A DNA stretch of 64,000 bases from an uncultured Butyricicoccus sp. (GTDB taxonomy: Bacteria > Bacillota > Clostridia > Oscillospirales > Butyricicoccaceae). Positions 42,340-50,447 of the stretch are shown piece after piece. The DNA lies in NCBI GenBank assembly GCA_934532985.1, contig CAKTAV010000003.1, positions 62,001-126,000 on the forward strand. The letters are read 5' to 3'. Position numbers and translations under genes: made by a program. The notes below the pieces were generated by a model. It saw only the letters and a program-made list of their open reading frames with translations, was not told the origin of the DNA and made no database searches. Position 1 is the first letter of the stretch. Each line of letters begins with the position of its first letter.

Positions 42340-43320
42340 ATGTGTACAGCGGCAACCTATCAGACAAAGAATTTCTATTTTGGAAGAACGTTGGATTATG
42401 AGATTTCTTACGGCGATCAGGTGGTCATCACGCCGAGAAAATATGTGTTTGATTTGCGAAATGGCGGTCAGATCAGAAGCCATTATGCCATGATTGGTAT
42501 GGCGTGTGTGATGCAGGACTATCCGCTGTATTATGATGCGGTCAATGAAAAAGGACTTGGCATTGCCGGTCTTAATTTCGTGGGAAATGCGCATTACAAC
42601 AAGCCGGTGGAGGGAAAGGACAACATCACACAGTTTGAGCTGATTCCTTGGATTTTGGGAAACTGTGCTACGGTACGCGAGGCACGGCAGCTGTTAGAGC
42701 GTATTAACCTGATCGACATCCCGTTTATGGAAAATCTGCCGGTGGCACAGCTTCACTGGATGATTGCGGATAAAACCGAGTGCATTACGGTAGAATCGGT
42801 GGAAGATGGCTTGAAGATATATGAGAATCCGGTGGGCATTCTGACCAACAATCCGCCGTTTGATTATCAGATGTTCAGTCTGAACAATTATATACAGCTT
42901 TCGGTGGAAAACCGAGAGAATACGTTCTCGAAAGCTCTCGCGCTGAACCCGTATAGCCGTGGCATGGGTGCGATGGGGCTGCCGGGCGACCTGTCCTCGC
43001 AGTCGCGCTTTATCCGTGCAGCCTTTGTCAAAATGAATTCTCTCTCCGGCGATTCCGAGGAAGAAAGCGTCAGCCAGTTCTTTCATATTCTCGGCAGTGT
43101 GGATCAGCAGAGAGGATGCTGCAAGCTGGGAGAAGACAAGTATGAGATTACGCTGTATACCTCCTGCTGCAATGCGGACAAGGGAATTTATTATTATACG
43201 ACCTATGACAATCATCAGATCAGCGGTGTGAACATGTATAGGGAAAATCTAAACGGAGACAAGCTGATTTCCTATACGTTGGTCAAAGGCGAACAGATTC
43301 ATATGCAGAATGAAGCATAA
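42340..43320 (+). CDS. choloylglycine hydrolase family, probable bile salt hydrolase
   Basis: The 326-residue Ntn-hydrolase starts at the ATG giving MCTAATYQTKN, so Cys2 becomes the N-terminal nucleophile. It is preceded by AGGAGGAAACGCATA. Residues aligned with known bile salt hydrolases are present: Cys2, Arg16, Asp19, Asn79 (GLNFVGNAHY), Asn170-Asn171 (LTNNPPFDYQ) and Arg223 (SSQSRFIRAAF). It would cut the amide bond of conjugated bile salts in the cytosol, a gut adaptation. Penicillin V acylase of the same family is the alternative; the NNP motif favours bile salts. It lies in an accessory region and is followed by a small membrane protein. Confidence 0.85.
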   Translation: MCTAATYQTKNFYFGRTLDYEISYGDQVVITPRKYVFDLRNGGQIRSHYAMIGMACVMQDYPLYYDAVNEKGLGIAGLNFVGNAHYNKPVEGKDNITQFELIPWILGNCATVREARQLLERINLIDIPFMENLPVAQLHWMIADKTECITVESVEDGLKIYENPVGILTNNPPFDYQMFSLNNYIQLSVENRENTFSKALALNPYSRGMGAMGLPGDLSSQSRFIRAAFVKMNSLSGDSEEESVSQFFHILGSVDQQRGCCKLGEDKYEITLYTSCCNADKGIYYYTTYDNHQISGVNMYRENLNGDKLISYTLVKGEQIHMQNEA

Positions 43321-43401
43321 TTTGCAAGAGAACTTTGAAACTGCTTTTTACGTAAACAGAGAGGAATACTGCATACGACGTAAGACAAGGAGGGATATTC
43401 G

Positions 43402-43725
43402 GTGGAAAACATCATTTGGCTCAGCATCATGATACCATGCAGTGCATTGCTGACGGGCATCGGCATCTTTGCATACAACCGAAAAAAGCCGATGGGATTC
43501 TGGTCGGGTTCGGCAGTACAAGCGGAAGAAATTTCAGATATTTCAGCGTATAATCGTGCCAATGGGCGGATGTGGATGGGATATTCGCTGATCTATTGGC
43601 TTGCTGCATGGGTGGGATTATGGAGTGGAACCGCCGCGGCGATCCTGATTGCCATCGGCTGTGTGGTTGGCATTCCGGCGCTTGTGATGATCTATAAGCG
43701 GATTTATGCGAAATATAAGAAATAA
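43402..43725 (+). CDS. small membrane protein, unknown function
   Basis: The 107-residue protein has three likely membrane segments: about 5-24 (WLSIMIPCSALLTGIGIFAY), about 58-75 and about 77-98 (AAAILIAIGCVVGIPALVMI), with a basic tail. The start is GTG at 43402, seven bases after AAGGAGGG. The central segment (SGSAVQAEEISDISAYNRAN) is typical of small DUF3784-like or SdpI-like proteins of Clostridia, but I cannot name the family. It follows the bile salt hydrolase by 81 bp. Confidence 0.7.
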   Translation: MENIIWLSIMIPCSALLTGIGIFAYNRKKPMGFWSGSAVQAEEISDISAYNRANGRMWMGYSLIYWLAAWVGLWSGTAAAILIAIGCVVGIPALVMIYKRIYAKYKK

Positions 43726-43803
43726 CGGTTCTTGGCGGTTCGGAAAATAACGGAATAATGATACGATGAAAAAAAGAAAACAGCTTACAGGAGGAAGAAT
43801 ATC

Positions 43804-44196
43804 ATGAAACATAAAGTAAAAGTAACCGTATTGGATAAGAAATTATATCCGGAATTGCAGCAGCAGTATTGCGATGATCCGAATTCCGGAGTATGTCCGT
43901 GCTATAATGTCGGGGATGAATTTGAATTTTACCGCGATGAGGAACGAGATGATTTCTGGCATGTTGGAGTAAATACGCTGGTCAAGACAACGGGCGATGC
44001 CAACACCGTCGCGGGCGGTCCGAACTTGCCGTTCTGCTCCGAGGCATGGGACGCGATTTCACGTTACATTTACACTGGCTTACAGGGCGGGTCCATTATG
44101 AAAGGCTGGATGAAGCGTGAAAACGAAATGATTACCTGCTGTTCCGATGGCACGCGGCCGGTTATTTTCAAAATTGAGCGAATCGATTATCAATAA
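43804..44196 (+). CDS. TIGR04076-family protein
   Basis: The 130-residue protein fits TIGR04076: an N-terminal KHKVKVTVLDKKLYPELQQQ, CPCYNVGDEFEF, and the conserved end FCSEAWDAISRYIYTGLQGG, then MITCCSDGTRPVIFKIERID. Several invariant cysteines (GVCPC, FCSEAW, CC) suggest metal or redox use, but no function is established. AGGAGGAAG precedes the ATG. It is alone, ahead of a toxin-like peptide gene. Confidence 0.82.
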   Translation: MKHKVKVTVLDKKLYPELQQQYCDDPNSGVCPCYNVGDEFEFYRDEERDDFWHVGVNTLVKTTGDANTVAGGPNLPFCSEAWDAISRYIYTGLQGGSIMKGWMKRENEMITCCSDGTRPVIFKIERIDYQ

Positions 44197-44242
44197 GAGA
44201 CAAGCGGAGATACAACGAGTAATAAATGCAAATAACCGAATA

Positions 44243-44271
44243 TTGACAGTTATCTGCTGAAATAATATTCT
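44243..44271 (+). promoter_or_regulatory. promoter of the toxin-like peptide
   Basis: TTGACA (44243-44248) and TATTCT (44266-44271) are 17 bp apart. The leader of about 100 bases contains CTCTT-GATG-AAGAG and a T-rich tract before the ribosome binding site, which could hold back translation. Confidence 0.6.
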
Positions 44272-44376
44272 ATCCTCATAGACATGCCAATATACGGTAG
44301 GCAGTTCTCCCTCAGCTCTTGATGAAGAGGGTGTTTTGCTTTTTTGGATTCGCCCTCTTGCGAAAGGGGTGAGCGG

Positions 44377-44466
44377 ATGCAGTATGTTACATATTCCGAT
44401 TTATTCGTGTTTTGTACACTGATTGTATCGATCATCAATCTGGTTTATCAGATAACAAAAAAGTAA
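44377..44466 (+). CDS. putative holin-like toxin (type I toxin peptide)
   Basis: The 29-residue peptide MQYVTYSDLFVFCTLIVSII, then NLVYQITKK, has the pattern of the putative holin-like toxin family (Hol_Tox): a short VTYSDLF head, one hydrophobic helix and a Lys-Lys end. GAAAGGGGTGAGC is the ribosome binding site. A promoter with a long leader lies upstream, and a strong terminator directly follows the stop codon. Such peptides are usually silenced by an antisense RNA from the same locus; I see no certain antisense promoter. The family assignment is from memory of the motif. Confidence 0.65.
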   Translation: MQYVTYSDLFVFCTLIVSIINLVYQITKK

Positions 44467-44505
44467 CAACCGCCCAGAACCCAAACTTGGCGGTTGTTAC
44501 TTTAT
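44460..44505 (+). terminator. intrinsic terminator of the toxin-like gene
   Basis: AAGTAACAACCGCC and GGCGGTTGTTACTT form a perfect 14-bp stem overlapping the stop codon, followed by TTAT. Confidence 0.9.
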
Positions 44506-44726
44506 AACCATTGAGCGAGGACAAACTGTTTAGCGGCGTGCCTTTTCTTGTGTCTTTATATTGACTGGAAACAGGGATTTTATGATTCCGTATTGTCCGG
44601 AGAACAGCCATATATCAGCAATCTGATTCCGGCAGGAACTGAAGAACCGAGCAAGTGAAATCAAGTTAAGAAGTCCTCTCTCTGATACAATAGATATAGA
44701 ACAACGGAAGGGGAGGCGGTGCAGGA
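44506..44726 (+). other. gap with a short coding-like remnant
   Basis: Most of the gap is unremarkable, but one frame ending in TGA at 44656-44658 reads YIDWKQGFYDSVLSGEQPYI, then SNLIPAGTEEPSK, which looks like the tail of a real protein without any start. It is probably a decayed gene fragment. TACAAT near 44690 may be the -10 box of the AraC gene that follows. Confidence 0.3.
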
Positions 44727-45713
44727 ATGGGCGAATGGGAAGCGCTGGTACAGACGATTACACAGGAAGTGGATTCGAGTATCCGAAGTGCGGAGGAAGA
44801 AGAAGTGACGCTGACCCGATTGGCAGAACGGTTGGGCTATTCGGTGTTTACGGTATCCCGACGGTTTAAGGAGATTTCCGGTATGTCCTTTCGGGACTAT
44901 CTGCGCTATCGACGTTTAGCGTTTGCACTCAAGGCATTGCAGGATACAGAAGAAGGAATTTTGGATATTGCTCTGCGGTATGGATTTTCCTCGCATGAGG
45001 CGTTTACACGCGCCTTTCGGGAAGCCTATGGATTGACGCCGCGGGAGTATCGCCGTCATCCTGTGCCGATGGCTCTGCGTACCCAACTTCGACCGTTGGA
45101 CTGTTATCTGATGCGTATGGGAGGAAATGATACTATGACCGCATCCAAAAGAGAGATTCAGACCTATTTTGTGACCATTCCGGCACATAAGTATCTGCAC
45201 ATTCGCAACTATGAGAGCGTTGGTTACTGGGATTTTTGGCAGAAGCAAAGCCAAATTCCGGGGCAGGACTGTGAGACGATTTGCGGACTACTGGAGAGCA
45301 TTCCGGGAAAGCTGGATGACATGGGCGGCGAGGAACTCGACAGCAGCGGCGGACAGATTATGGCGTTCATTAACGAGCCGAGCGGGCGGATTTGCAGCTG
45401 GGGAATTCCGTTGGCGGAGAGCTATGGCGTGCGCCTTCCTATGGATTACACCGGAGAAATTCCACCGCAAATGCAGATGATGGAGGTTCCGGAAGGAGAA
45501 TATCTGGTCTTTGAGCATGGTCCCTTTGATTTTGAGACCGAAAACACGGCGGTAGAGGCGGCGATGGAGCAGGCGATGAAGGACTTTGACTATGCCTCGT
45601 CGGGCTATACGCTGGATTTGACGCCGGGACGCGTGTTTTATTTCTATCATGACTGCACGCGTTATTGGAAATATATCCGTCCGGTCAAACGGATAGTAGC
45701 GGACGAAAAATAA
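44727..45713 (+). CDS. AraC-family regulator with GyrI-like effector domain
   Basis: The 328-residue protein repeats the architecture of 41348-42229: an AraC DNA-binding domain (VTLTRLAERLGYSVFTVSRR, GILDIALRYGFSSHEAFTRA, FREAYGLTPREYRRHP) followed by a GyrI-like sensor (KREIQTYFVTIPAHKYLHIR through EGEYLVFEHGPFDFE). The sequences differ, so it is not a recent duplicate. GGGGAGGCGG precedes the ATG. It lies upstream of a broken acetyltransferase and a MATE exporter, which suggests drug sensing; this is inference. Confidence 0.88.
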   Translation: MGEWEALVQTITQEVDSSIRSAEEEEVTLTRLAERLGYSVFTVSRRFKEISGMSFRDYLRYRRLAFALKALQDTEEGILDIALRYGFSSHEAFTRAFREAYGLTPREYRRHPVPMALRTQLRPLDCYLMRMGGNDTMTASKREIQTYFVTIPAHKYLHIRNYESVGYWDFWQKQSQIPGQDCETICGLLESIPGKLDDMGGEELDSSGGQIMAFINEPSGRICSWGIPLAESYGVRLPMDYTGEIPPQMQMMEVPEGEYLVFEHGPFDFETENTAVEAAMEQAMKDFDYASSGYTLDLTPGRVFYFYHDCTRYWKYIRPVKRIVADEK

Positions 45714-45714
45714 C

Positions 45715-45752
45715 AAATGCCATGCGGGAGAATTTCTCGCATGGCATTTTTC
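45715..45752 (+). terminator. intrinsic terminator after the second AraC-GyrI gene
   Basis: AAATGCCATGCG and CGCATGGCATTT pair perfectly over 12 bp with an 11-base loop and end in TTTTC. Confidence 0.9.
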
Positions 45753-45858
45753 GTGCAGAACGGTGACGGGAAATCTGGGATGTGAATTCTTGACGAAAGA
45801 AAGCGTGGAGCATATAATGAGGGACGAGAAAAAGACCCTGCAAGAGGAGAATGCAGAG

Positions 45859-46337
45859 ATGACAGTTATCCGGACATATTACGGTGAGCACGATCAAGAG
45901 ATTATCTACCTGATTTTGTCCATTCAGAATGGGAAAATCATCTGGGCATCCCGCTGAGTGAGCAGATGGATTTGACAAATATCAAAGAATCCTACTAAGA
46001 GACCGGCGGCGAGTTCTGGCTTGCGCTGGATGGGGAACACGTCGTCGGTACGATTGCGCTGATGAAAAAGTCCGAAACCTGTGGTGTGCTGAAAAAATTC
46101 TTCGTGAAAAAAGAGTATCGTAAGCAAGGCGTTGGCGGACAACTGTATGAGTATCTTCTGCGCTTTGCGCGGGAAAACCGCCTGCAACAGATCATTCTGG
46201 ACACTCCGGCAGTGGCTGTGGCATCACATCGGTTTTATGAACGGGTTGGATTTCGGAAGATCTCCCGTGCGGAACTTCCAATAGAATACAGTTATCCGGA
46301 TCGAAACTCCTATCTGTATCTTCTGGAGCTGTCATAA
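45859..46337 (+). pseudogene. broken GNAT-family acetyltransferase
   Basis: Translation from the ATG at 45859 gives MTVIRTYYGEHDQEIIYLIL, then SIQNG, and stops at 45957. Reading continues in another frame from 45933 as ENHLGIPLSEQMDLTNIKES, then Y, a TAA stop at 45996-45998, and ETGGEFWLALDGEHVVGTIA, then LMKKSETCGVLKKFFVKKEY, RKQGVGGQLYEYLLRFAREN up to 46337. One missing base near 45930 and one nonsense codon therefore split an otherwise complete GNAT gene with its acetyl-CoA loop RKQGVGG. The protein quality on both sides shows the damage is recent. Sequencing error cannot explain the nonsense codon easily. Confidence 0.88.
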
Positions 46338-46423
46338 ACAGGAGTGGTGTGAGCCATTTCTATCGCTCTTTGGCTGTTGAGGAAGAGCGGAATACATATC
46401 TTTGGTAAAGGAGAGGAACGTGA

Positions 46424-47827
46424 TTGGGGAAAGTAGTTTCAGCGAAAAAAAGACAAATTGATATGCTGAATGGCCCGATTTGGAATAAGCTTCCGTTGTT
46501 TGCGCTGCCGGTGGCAGCGACGGCCATCTTGGAGCAGCTGTTTAACGCATCGGATGTTGCCATCGTCGGCAATTTTACTGGCGCACATCGGACAATTTCT
46601 GTCGCGGCGGTCGGCGCGAATAGTTTTATCATCAGCTTGATGGTAAATTTTTTTATTGGCATTGCGCTGGGTGCCACGGTTGTTATTGCCAATGCCGTCG
46701 GTCGGAAAGACGACGACGTGGTGCATCGTGCGGTACATACGGCGATTGTTATGGCGGTGCTCGGCGGCATCTTTGTGGCGATTGGCGGTGAGCTGGTGGC
46801 GGCAAAGCTGCTCGGATCATTGAAAGTACCGGACGAAGTATATCCGTTTGCACTGCGGTATCTGCGCATTTATTTGTTGGGAATGCCTGCGATTTTGTTG
46901 TATAACTTTGAAGCCGCCATCTTCCGAAGCATCGGTGAGACGCGCACGCCGCTGAAGGTGCTGGCGTTTTCCGGTGTGCTCAATGTACTGATGAATCTGT
47001 TTTTTGTCATCGTACTGCATATGACAGTGGAAGGCGTTGCGATTGCGACGGTGCTTGCCAACGTGGTCAGCTCGCTGCTGCTGTTCCGTCTGCTGCGGCG
47101 CACGGATCTGGTGATTCATGTCGCGTTTTCGTCGCTGCGCATCGACCGCACGAGTTTAAAGCGTATTTTGCAGATCGGCTTGCCGGCGGGACTGCAAAGT
47201 GCAGTCTTTTCCACCGCAAATATCGTGATTCAGTCGGCGATTAACAGCTTGGGAACCATTGTTATGGCGGCGTCCAGCGCGGCATTTAATATTGAGATCA
47301 TTGCCTACGACGTCCTGCATTCGTTCAGTCAGGCGTGCACGACGTTTGTCGGACAGAACTTTGGCGCCGGTCAGCTCAAGCGCTGCCGGAAAACACTGTT
47401 CTTGTGCATAGTGGAAGATGCGATTGCCACGGCGACTGCGGTTGTCATTGTTCTGCTCTCCGGACATTTCCTACTGTCGATCTTCAGTGACAATCCGGAG
47501 GTCATTGCGACCGGTTATATCCGTTTGAAAATGGTATTCACGGCGTATGTGTTCAGTATGCTGTACGATATTATGTCCGGTTATCTGCGCGGCTACGGCA
47601 TTTCTCTGCCGCCGGCGCTGTTCACTATGGCGGGTGTGTGTGGCATCCGCATTTTCTGGGTACACTTTGTATTCCCGATGAATCCGACGTTCCAGACGAT
47701 TATGACGGTCTATCCGATCAGTCTGTCGATCACGGCGCTGTTGGTATTCGGCGTCCTGCTGTTTTATCATCCGGCGCGCCGCTATGCCCACATGGAAAAC
47801 GAAACGGAATCTGAGAAGGAAGCATAA
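46424..47827 (+). CDS. MATE-family multidrug/Na+ efflux transporter
   Basis: The 467-residue protein has 12 hydrophobic segments and MATE signatures: GPIWNKLPLFALPVAATAIL, EQLFNASDVAIVGNFTGAHR, AIGMPA-like YLLGMPAILLYNFEAAIFRS, IGETRTPLKVLAFSGVLNVL and FSQACTTFVGQNFGAGQLKR. It likely exports cationic drugs or metabolites using an ion gradient. The start is taken as TTG at 46424, seven bases after GAGAGG; an ATG at 46463 would still leave the first helix intact. It follows the pseudogene and the AraC-GyrI regulator, a pairing common for drug pumps. Confidence 0.92.
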   Translation: MGKVVSAKKRQIDMLNGPIWNKLPLFALPVAATAILEQLFNASDVAIVGNFTGAHRTISVAAVGANSFIISLMVNFFIGIALGATVVIANAVGRKDDDVVHRAVHTAIVMAVLGGIFVAIGGELVAAKLLGSLKVPDEVYPFALRYLRIYLLGMPAILLYNFEAAIFRSIGETRTPLKVLAFSGVLNVLMNLFFVIVLHMTVEGVAIATVLANVVSSLLLFRLLRRTDLVIHVAFSSLRIDRTSLKRILQIGLPAGLQSAVFSTANIVIQSAINSLGTIVMAASSAAFNIEIIAYDVLHSFSQACTTFVGQNFGAGQLKRCRKTLFLCIVEDAIATATAVVIVLLSGHFLLSIFSDNPEVIATGYIRLKMVFTAYVFSMLYDIMSGYLRGYGISLPPALFTMAGVCGIRIFWVHFVFPMNPTFQTIMTVYPISLSITALLVFGVLLFYHPARRYAHMENETESEKEA

Positions 47828-47913
47828 AGATGGCTGTGCTCTATCGCCTGATTTGCCGCATGCAGTGATTGCAATCAAATGATTTGTATGTCATCCCGTA
47901 TTGACGGGAAAGT

Positions 47914-47948
47914 AAACCACCGCTTCCGTATGGATTCGGTGGTTTTTC
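47914..47948 (+). terminator. intrinsic terminator after the MATE gene
   Basis: AAACCACCG and CGGTGGTTT form a 9-bp stem with a 14-base loop, followed by TTTCTC. Confidence 0.8.
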
Positions 47949-48094
47949 TCTGCGCATCGCTGGAATAGAATAAAGAAAGCTTTTCGCCATACATGTTTAT
48001 AGCCGCTTGGGGAAATATAAGATTATATTCTGAAAAAATGTATATTCTATCCAATGACGAAGCGAGTTGGATTCGTCAGGGAGAAGGAGAGCGT

Positions 48095-50239
48095 ATGAAA
48101 GACAAAGTATTTGGCGTATTACAGCGTATCGGACGGTCGTTTATGCTGCCGATTGCGCTGCTGCCGGCGGCGGGATTACTGCTGGGAATCGGCAGCTCGT
48201 TTACCAATGCGACGACGCTGGAGACCTATGGACTGACGAAAATCATCCATCCGGGCAGCGTGCTATATGCCGTGCTGGATATTATGAATCTCTGCGGAAG
48301 TGCGGTGTTTAACAACCTGGCTTTGCTATTTGCGATGGGTGTTGCGATCGGCATGGCAAAGCAGGAAAAAGAGGTTGCGGCGCTGTCCGGAGCGATTGCG
48401 TATCTTGTGATGAACACAGCGATCAGCGCGATGATTCAGGCCAGCGGCGGTGTGGAAGTGATGGCGGAGAACACCACGGCGTCAGTTTTAGGGATTACCA
48501 CACTGCAAATGGGCGTATTTGGCGGCATTGTAGTCGGTTTGGGCGTCGCGGCGCTGCATAACCGGTTTTATCAGACCGAACTGCCGCAGGTACTGTCGTT
48601 CTTTGGCGGGACGCGGTTTGTGCCGATTGTCTCGACGGGTGTGTTTCTGCTGGTCGGCGTCGCGATGTTTTTTATTTGGCCGGTCATTCAGTCGGGGATT
48701 GCCTTGCTCGGCAATCTGGTCATCCATTCCGGTTACATTGGCACATGGATCTATGGCGTGATTGAGCGTGCGCTCATCCCGTTTGGCCTGCACCACGTCT
48801 TTTATATGCCGTTCTGGCAGACGGCGCTGGGCGGCACAGCGGTGATTGACGGTGTGACGGTGCAGGGCGCGCAGAATATTTACTTTGCCGAGCTGGCGTC
48901 CAAGTCCACGCAGGTATTTTCAGTATCAGCGACGCGTTTTATGGCGGGCAAATTTCCGTTTATGATTTTCGGTCTGCCCGGTGCGGCACTGGCGATGTAC
49001 CGCTGTGCGCGTCCGGAAAAGCGCAAGGCGGCGGGCGGACTGTTGCTGTCGGCGGCGCTGACCGCGATGCTGACGGGAATTACCGAACCGTTGGAGTTTA
49101 CGTTTCTGTTTGTTGCGCCGCTGATGTATGCAGTGCACTGTGTGCTGGCGGGCTTGTCCTATATGCTGATGCACATTTTAAACGTCGGCGTTGGCATGAC
49201 GTTTTCGGGCGGTATCATTGATTTGGTGTTGTTTGGCGTGTTGCAGGGCAACCAAAAGACGCACTGGATTTGGATTATCGGCGTCGGTATTGTGTATTTT
49301 TTTGTTTACTATTTTGTGTTCTCGTGGATGATTCGTCGGCACAATTTGAAGACGCCGGGACGTGAGTTGAACGACGAAGAGACAAAGCTGTTTACCCGGG
49401 CGGATTTCAAGGAAAAGACGGGAATCGGGCCGGATGGAGCGTCACAGGGGACGACAGATATGACCTCGGCATTGATTTTGCGCGGACTCGGCGGCAAGGA
49501 AAATGTGTCGGATGTGGATTGCTGCGCAACGCGTCTGCGTATAACGGTGCACGATGCATCGAAGGTGTCAGATGGGCTGCTAAAGCAGTCTGGCGCGTCC
49601 GGTGTGATTCACAAGGGAAACGGCATTCAGGTGGTGTACGGACCGAGGGTATCCGTCATCAAATCCAAGCTGGTGGATTTTATGCAGACCGCAGAGGCGA
49701 AGCAGCTGGGCGCGGGAGAGTCGGAGACAGAGATAGTGACGGTTTCCGCCCCACAGCTAACGGGGAAATCAGAAAGAATCGGTGCGCCGATGAACGGACG
49801 AATGCTGCTGCTGTGCGAGGTGCCGGACGCGGCATTTGCCTCCGGCGCGATGGGTGATGGCGTGGCGATCGACCCGACGGAGGGAAAATTATATGCTCCG
49901 GCGGACGGCGTGATAGAAACCGTGTTTGACACAAAACACGCGATTGGTATGACGACGGACAGCGGCGCGGAGCTGCTTATGCACATTGGAATTGATACGG
50001 TTCAGCTGGGCGGAAGGCATTTTACGACCCATGTACAGTCGAAACAGCGGGTAAAACGGGGAGACCTGCTGGTCAGCTTTGACATGGGTGCCATCCGAAA
50101 GGCGGGATATTCTCTGGTGACGCCGATGGTGGTTTGCAACACGGATCAGTACGCGGCGGTGAAGCCGCAAAAGAGCGGAACTGTGCAGGTGGGAGAGGAT
50201 TTCCTTGCGCTGGAGAGTGAAAAACCGGCGGAAACGTGA
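48095..50239 (+). CDS. PTS glucose/N-acetylglucosamine transporter, EIICBA
   Basis: The 714-residue protein fuses three PTS domains. EIIC (about 1-440) has ten or so membrane helices (FMLPIALLPAAGLLLGIGSS, FGLHHVFYMPFWQTALGG, FMIFGLPGAALAMYRCA, LTGITEPLEFTFLF). EIIB (about 455-550) has the phosphocysteine in SDVDCCATRLRITVHD. EIIA (about 570-714) has the phosphohistidine in LLMHIGIDTVQLGGRHF. It imports and phosphorylates a hexose; the domain order C-B-A is that of PtsG or NagE and the two cannot be separated by eye. The start at 48095 follows GAGAAGGAGAGCG. It stands alone. Confidence 0.93.
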   Translation: MKDKVFGVLQRIGRSFMLPIALLPAAGLLLGIGSSFTNATTLETYGLTKIIHPGSVLYAVLDIMNLCGSAVFNNLALLFAMGVAIGMAKQEKEVAALSGAIAYLVMNTAISAMIQASGGVEVMAENTTASVLGITTLQMGVFGGIVVGLGVAALHNRFYQTELPQVLSFFGGTRFVPIVSTGVFLLVGVAMFFIWPVIQSGIALLGNLVIHSGYIGTWIYGVIERALIPFGLHHVFYMPFWQTALGGTAVIDGVTVQGAQNIYFAELASKSTQVFSVSATRFMAGKFPFMIFGLPGAALAMYRCARPEKRKAAGGLLLSAALTAMLTGITEPLEFTFLFVAPLMYAVHCVLAGLSYMLMHILNVGVGMTFSGGIIDLVLFGVLQGNQKTHWIWIIGVGIVYFFVYYFVFSWMIRRHNLKTPGRELNDEETKLFTRADFKEKTGIGPDGASQGTTDMTSALILRGLGGKENVSDVDCCATRLRITVHDASKVSDGLLKQSGASGVIHKGNGIQVVYGPRVSVIKSKLVDFMQTAEAKQLGAGESETEIVTVSAPQLTGKSERIGAPMNGRMLLLCEVPDAAFASGAMGDGVAIDPTEGKLYAPADGVIETVFDTKHAIGMTTDSGAELLMHIGIDTVQLGGRHFTTHVQSKQRVKRGDLLVSFDMGAIRKAGYSLVTPMVVCNTDQYAAVKPQKSGTVQVGEDFLALESEKPAET

Positions 50240-50260
50240 GAAATGAGTGAGAGAGAGATG

Positions 50261-50311
50261 ACCTCTGCGCGGCGGTCTGCGGACGGCGGCGCGGGGGTTG
50301 TTTTTCTCTCA
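50261..50311 (+). terminator. probable GC-rich terminator after the PTS gene
   Basis: ACCTCTGCGCGGCGGTC and GACGGCGGCGCGGGGGTT pair imperfectly and are followed by GTTTTTCTC. The rest of the gap to pdxS is AT-rich leader. Confidence 0.55.
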
Positions 50312-50447
50312 AAAAGAGATTGAAAAACAGGTGTGTCCTTCATTCGGTCAACTGTGATTGAAAAATAAGATGAAATTGGGTATTTTATAATACACAGTCT
50401 CTGCTATACTAAATACAAATCCAACAAAGAAAAGGAGTTTACCAATT

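Noticed and set aside
44250..44438. Antisense peptide opposite the toxin-like gene
   Set aside because: No ribosome binding site; it is the complement of the toxin leader and could at most overlap an antitoxin RNA.
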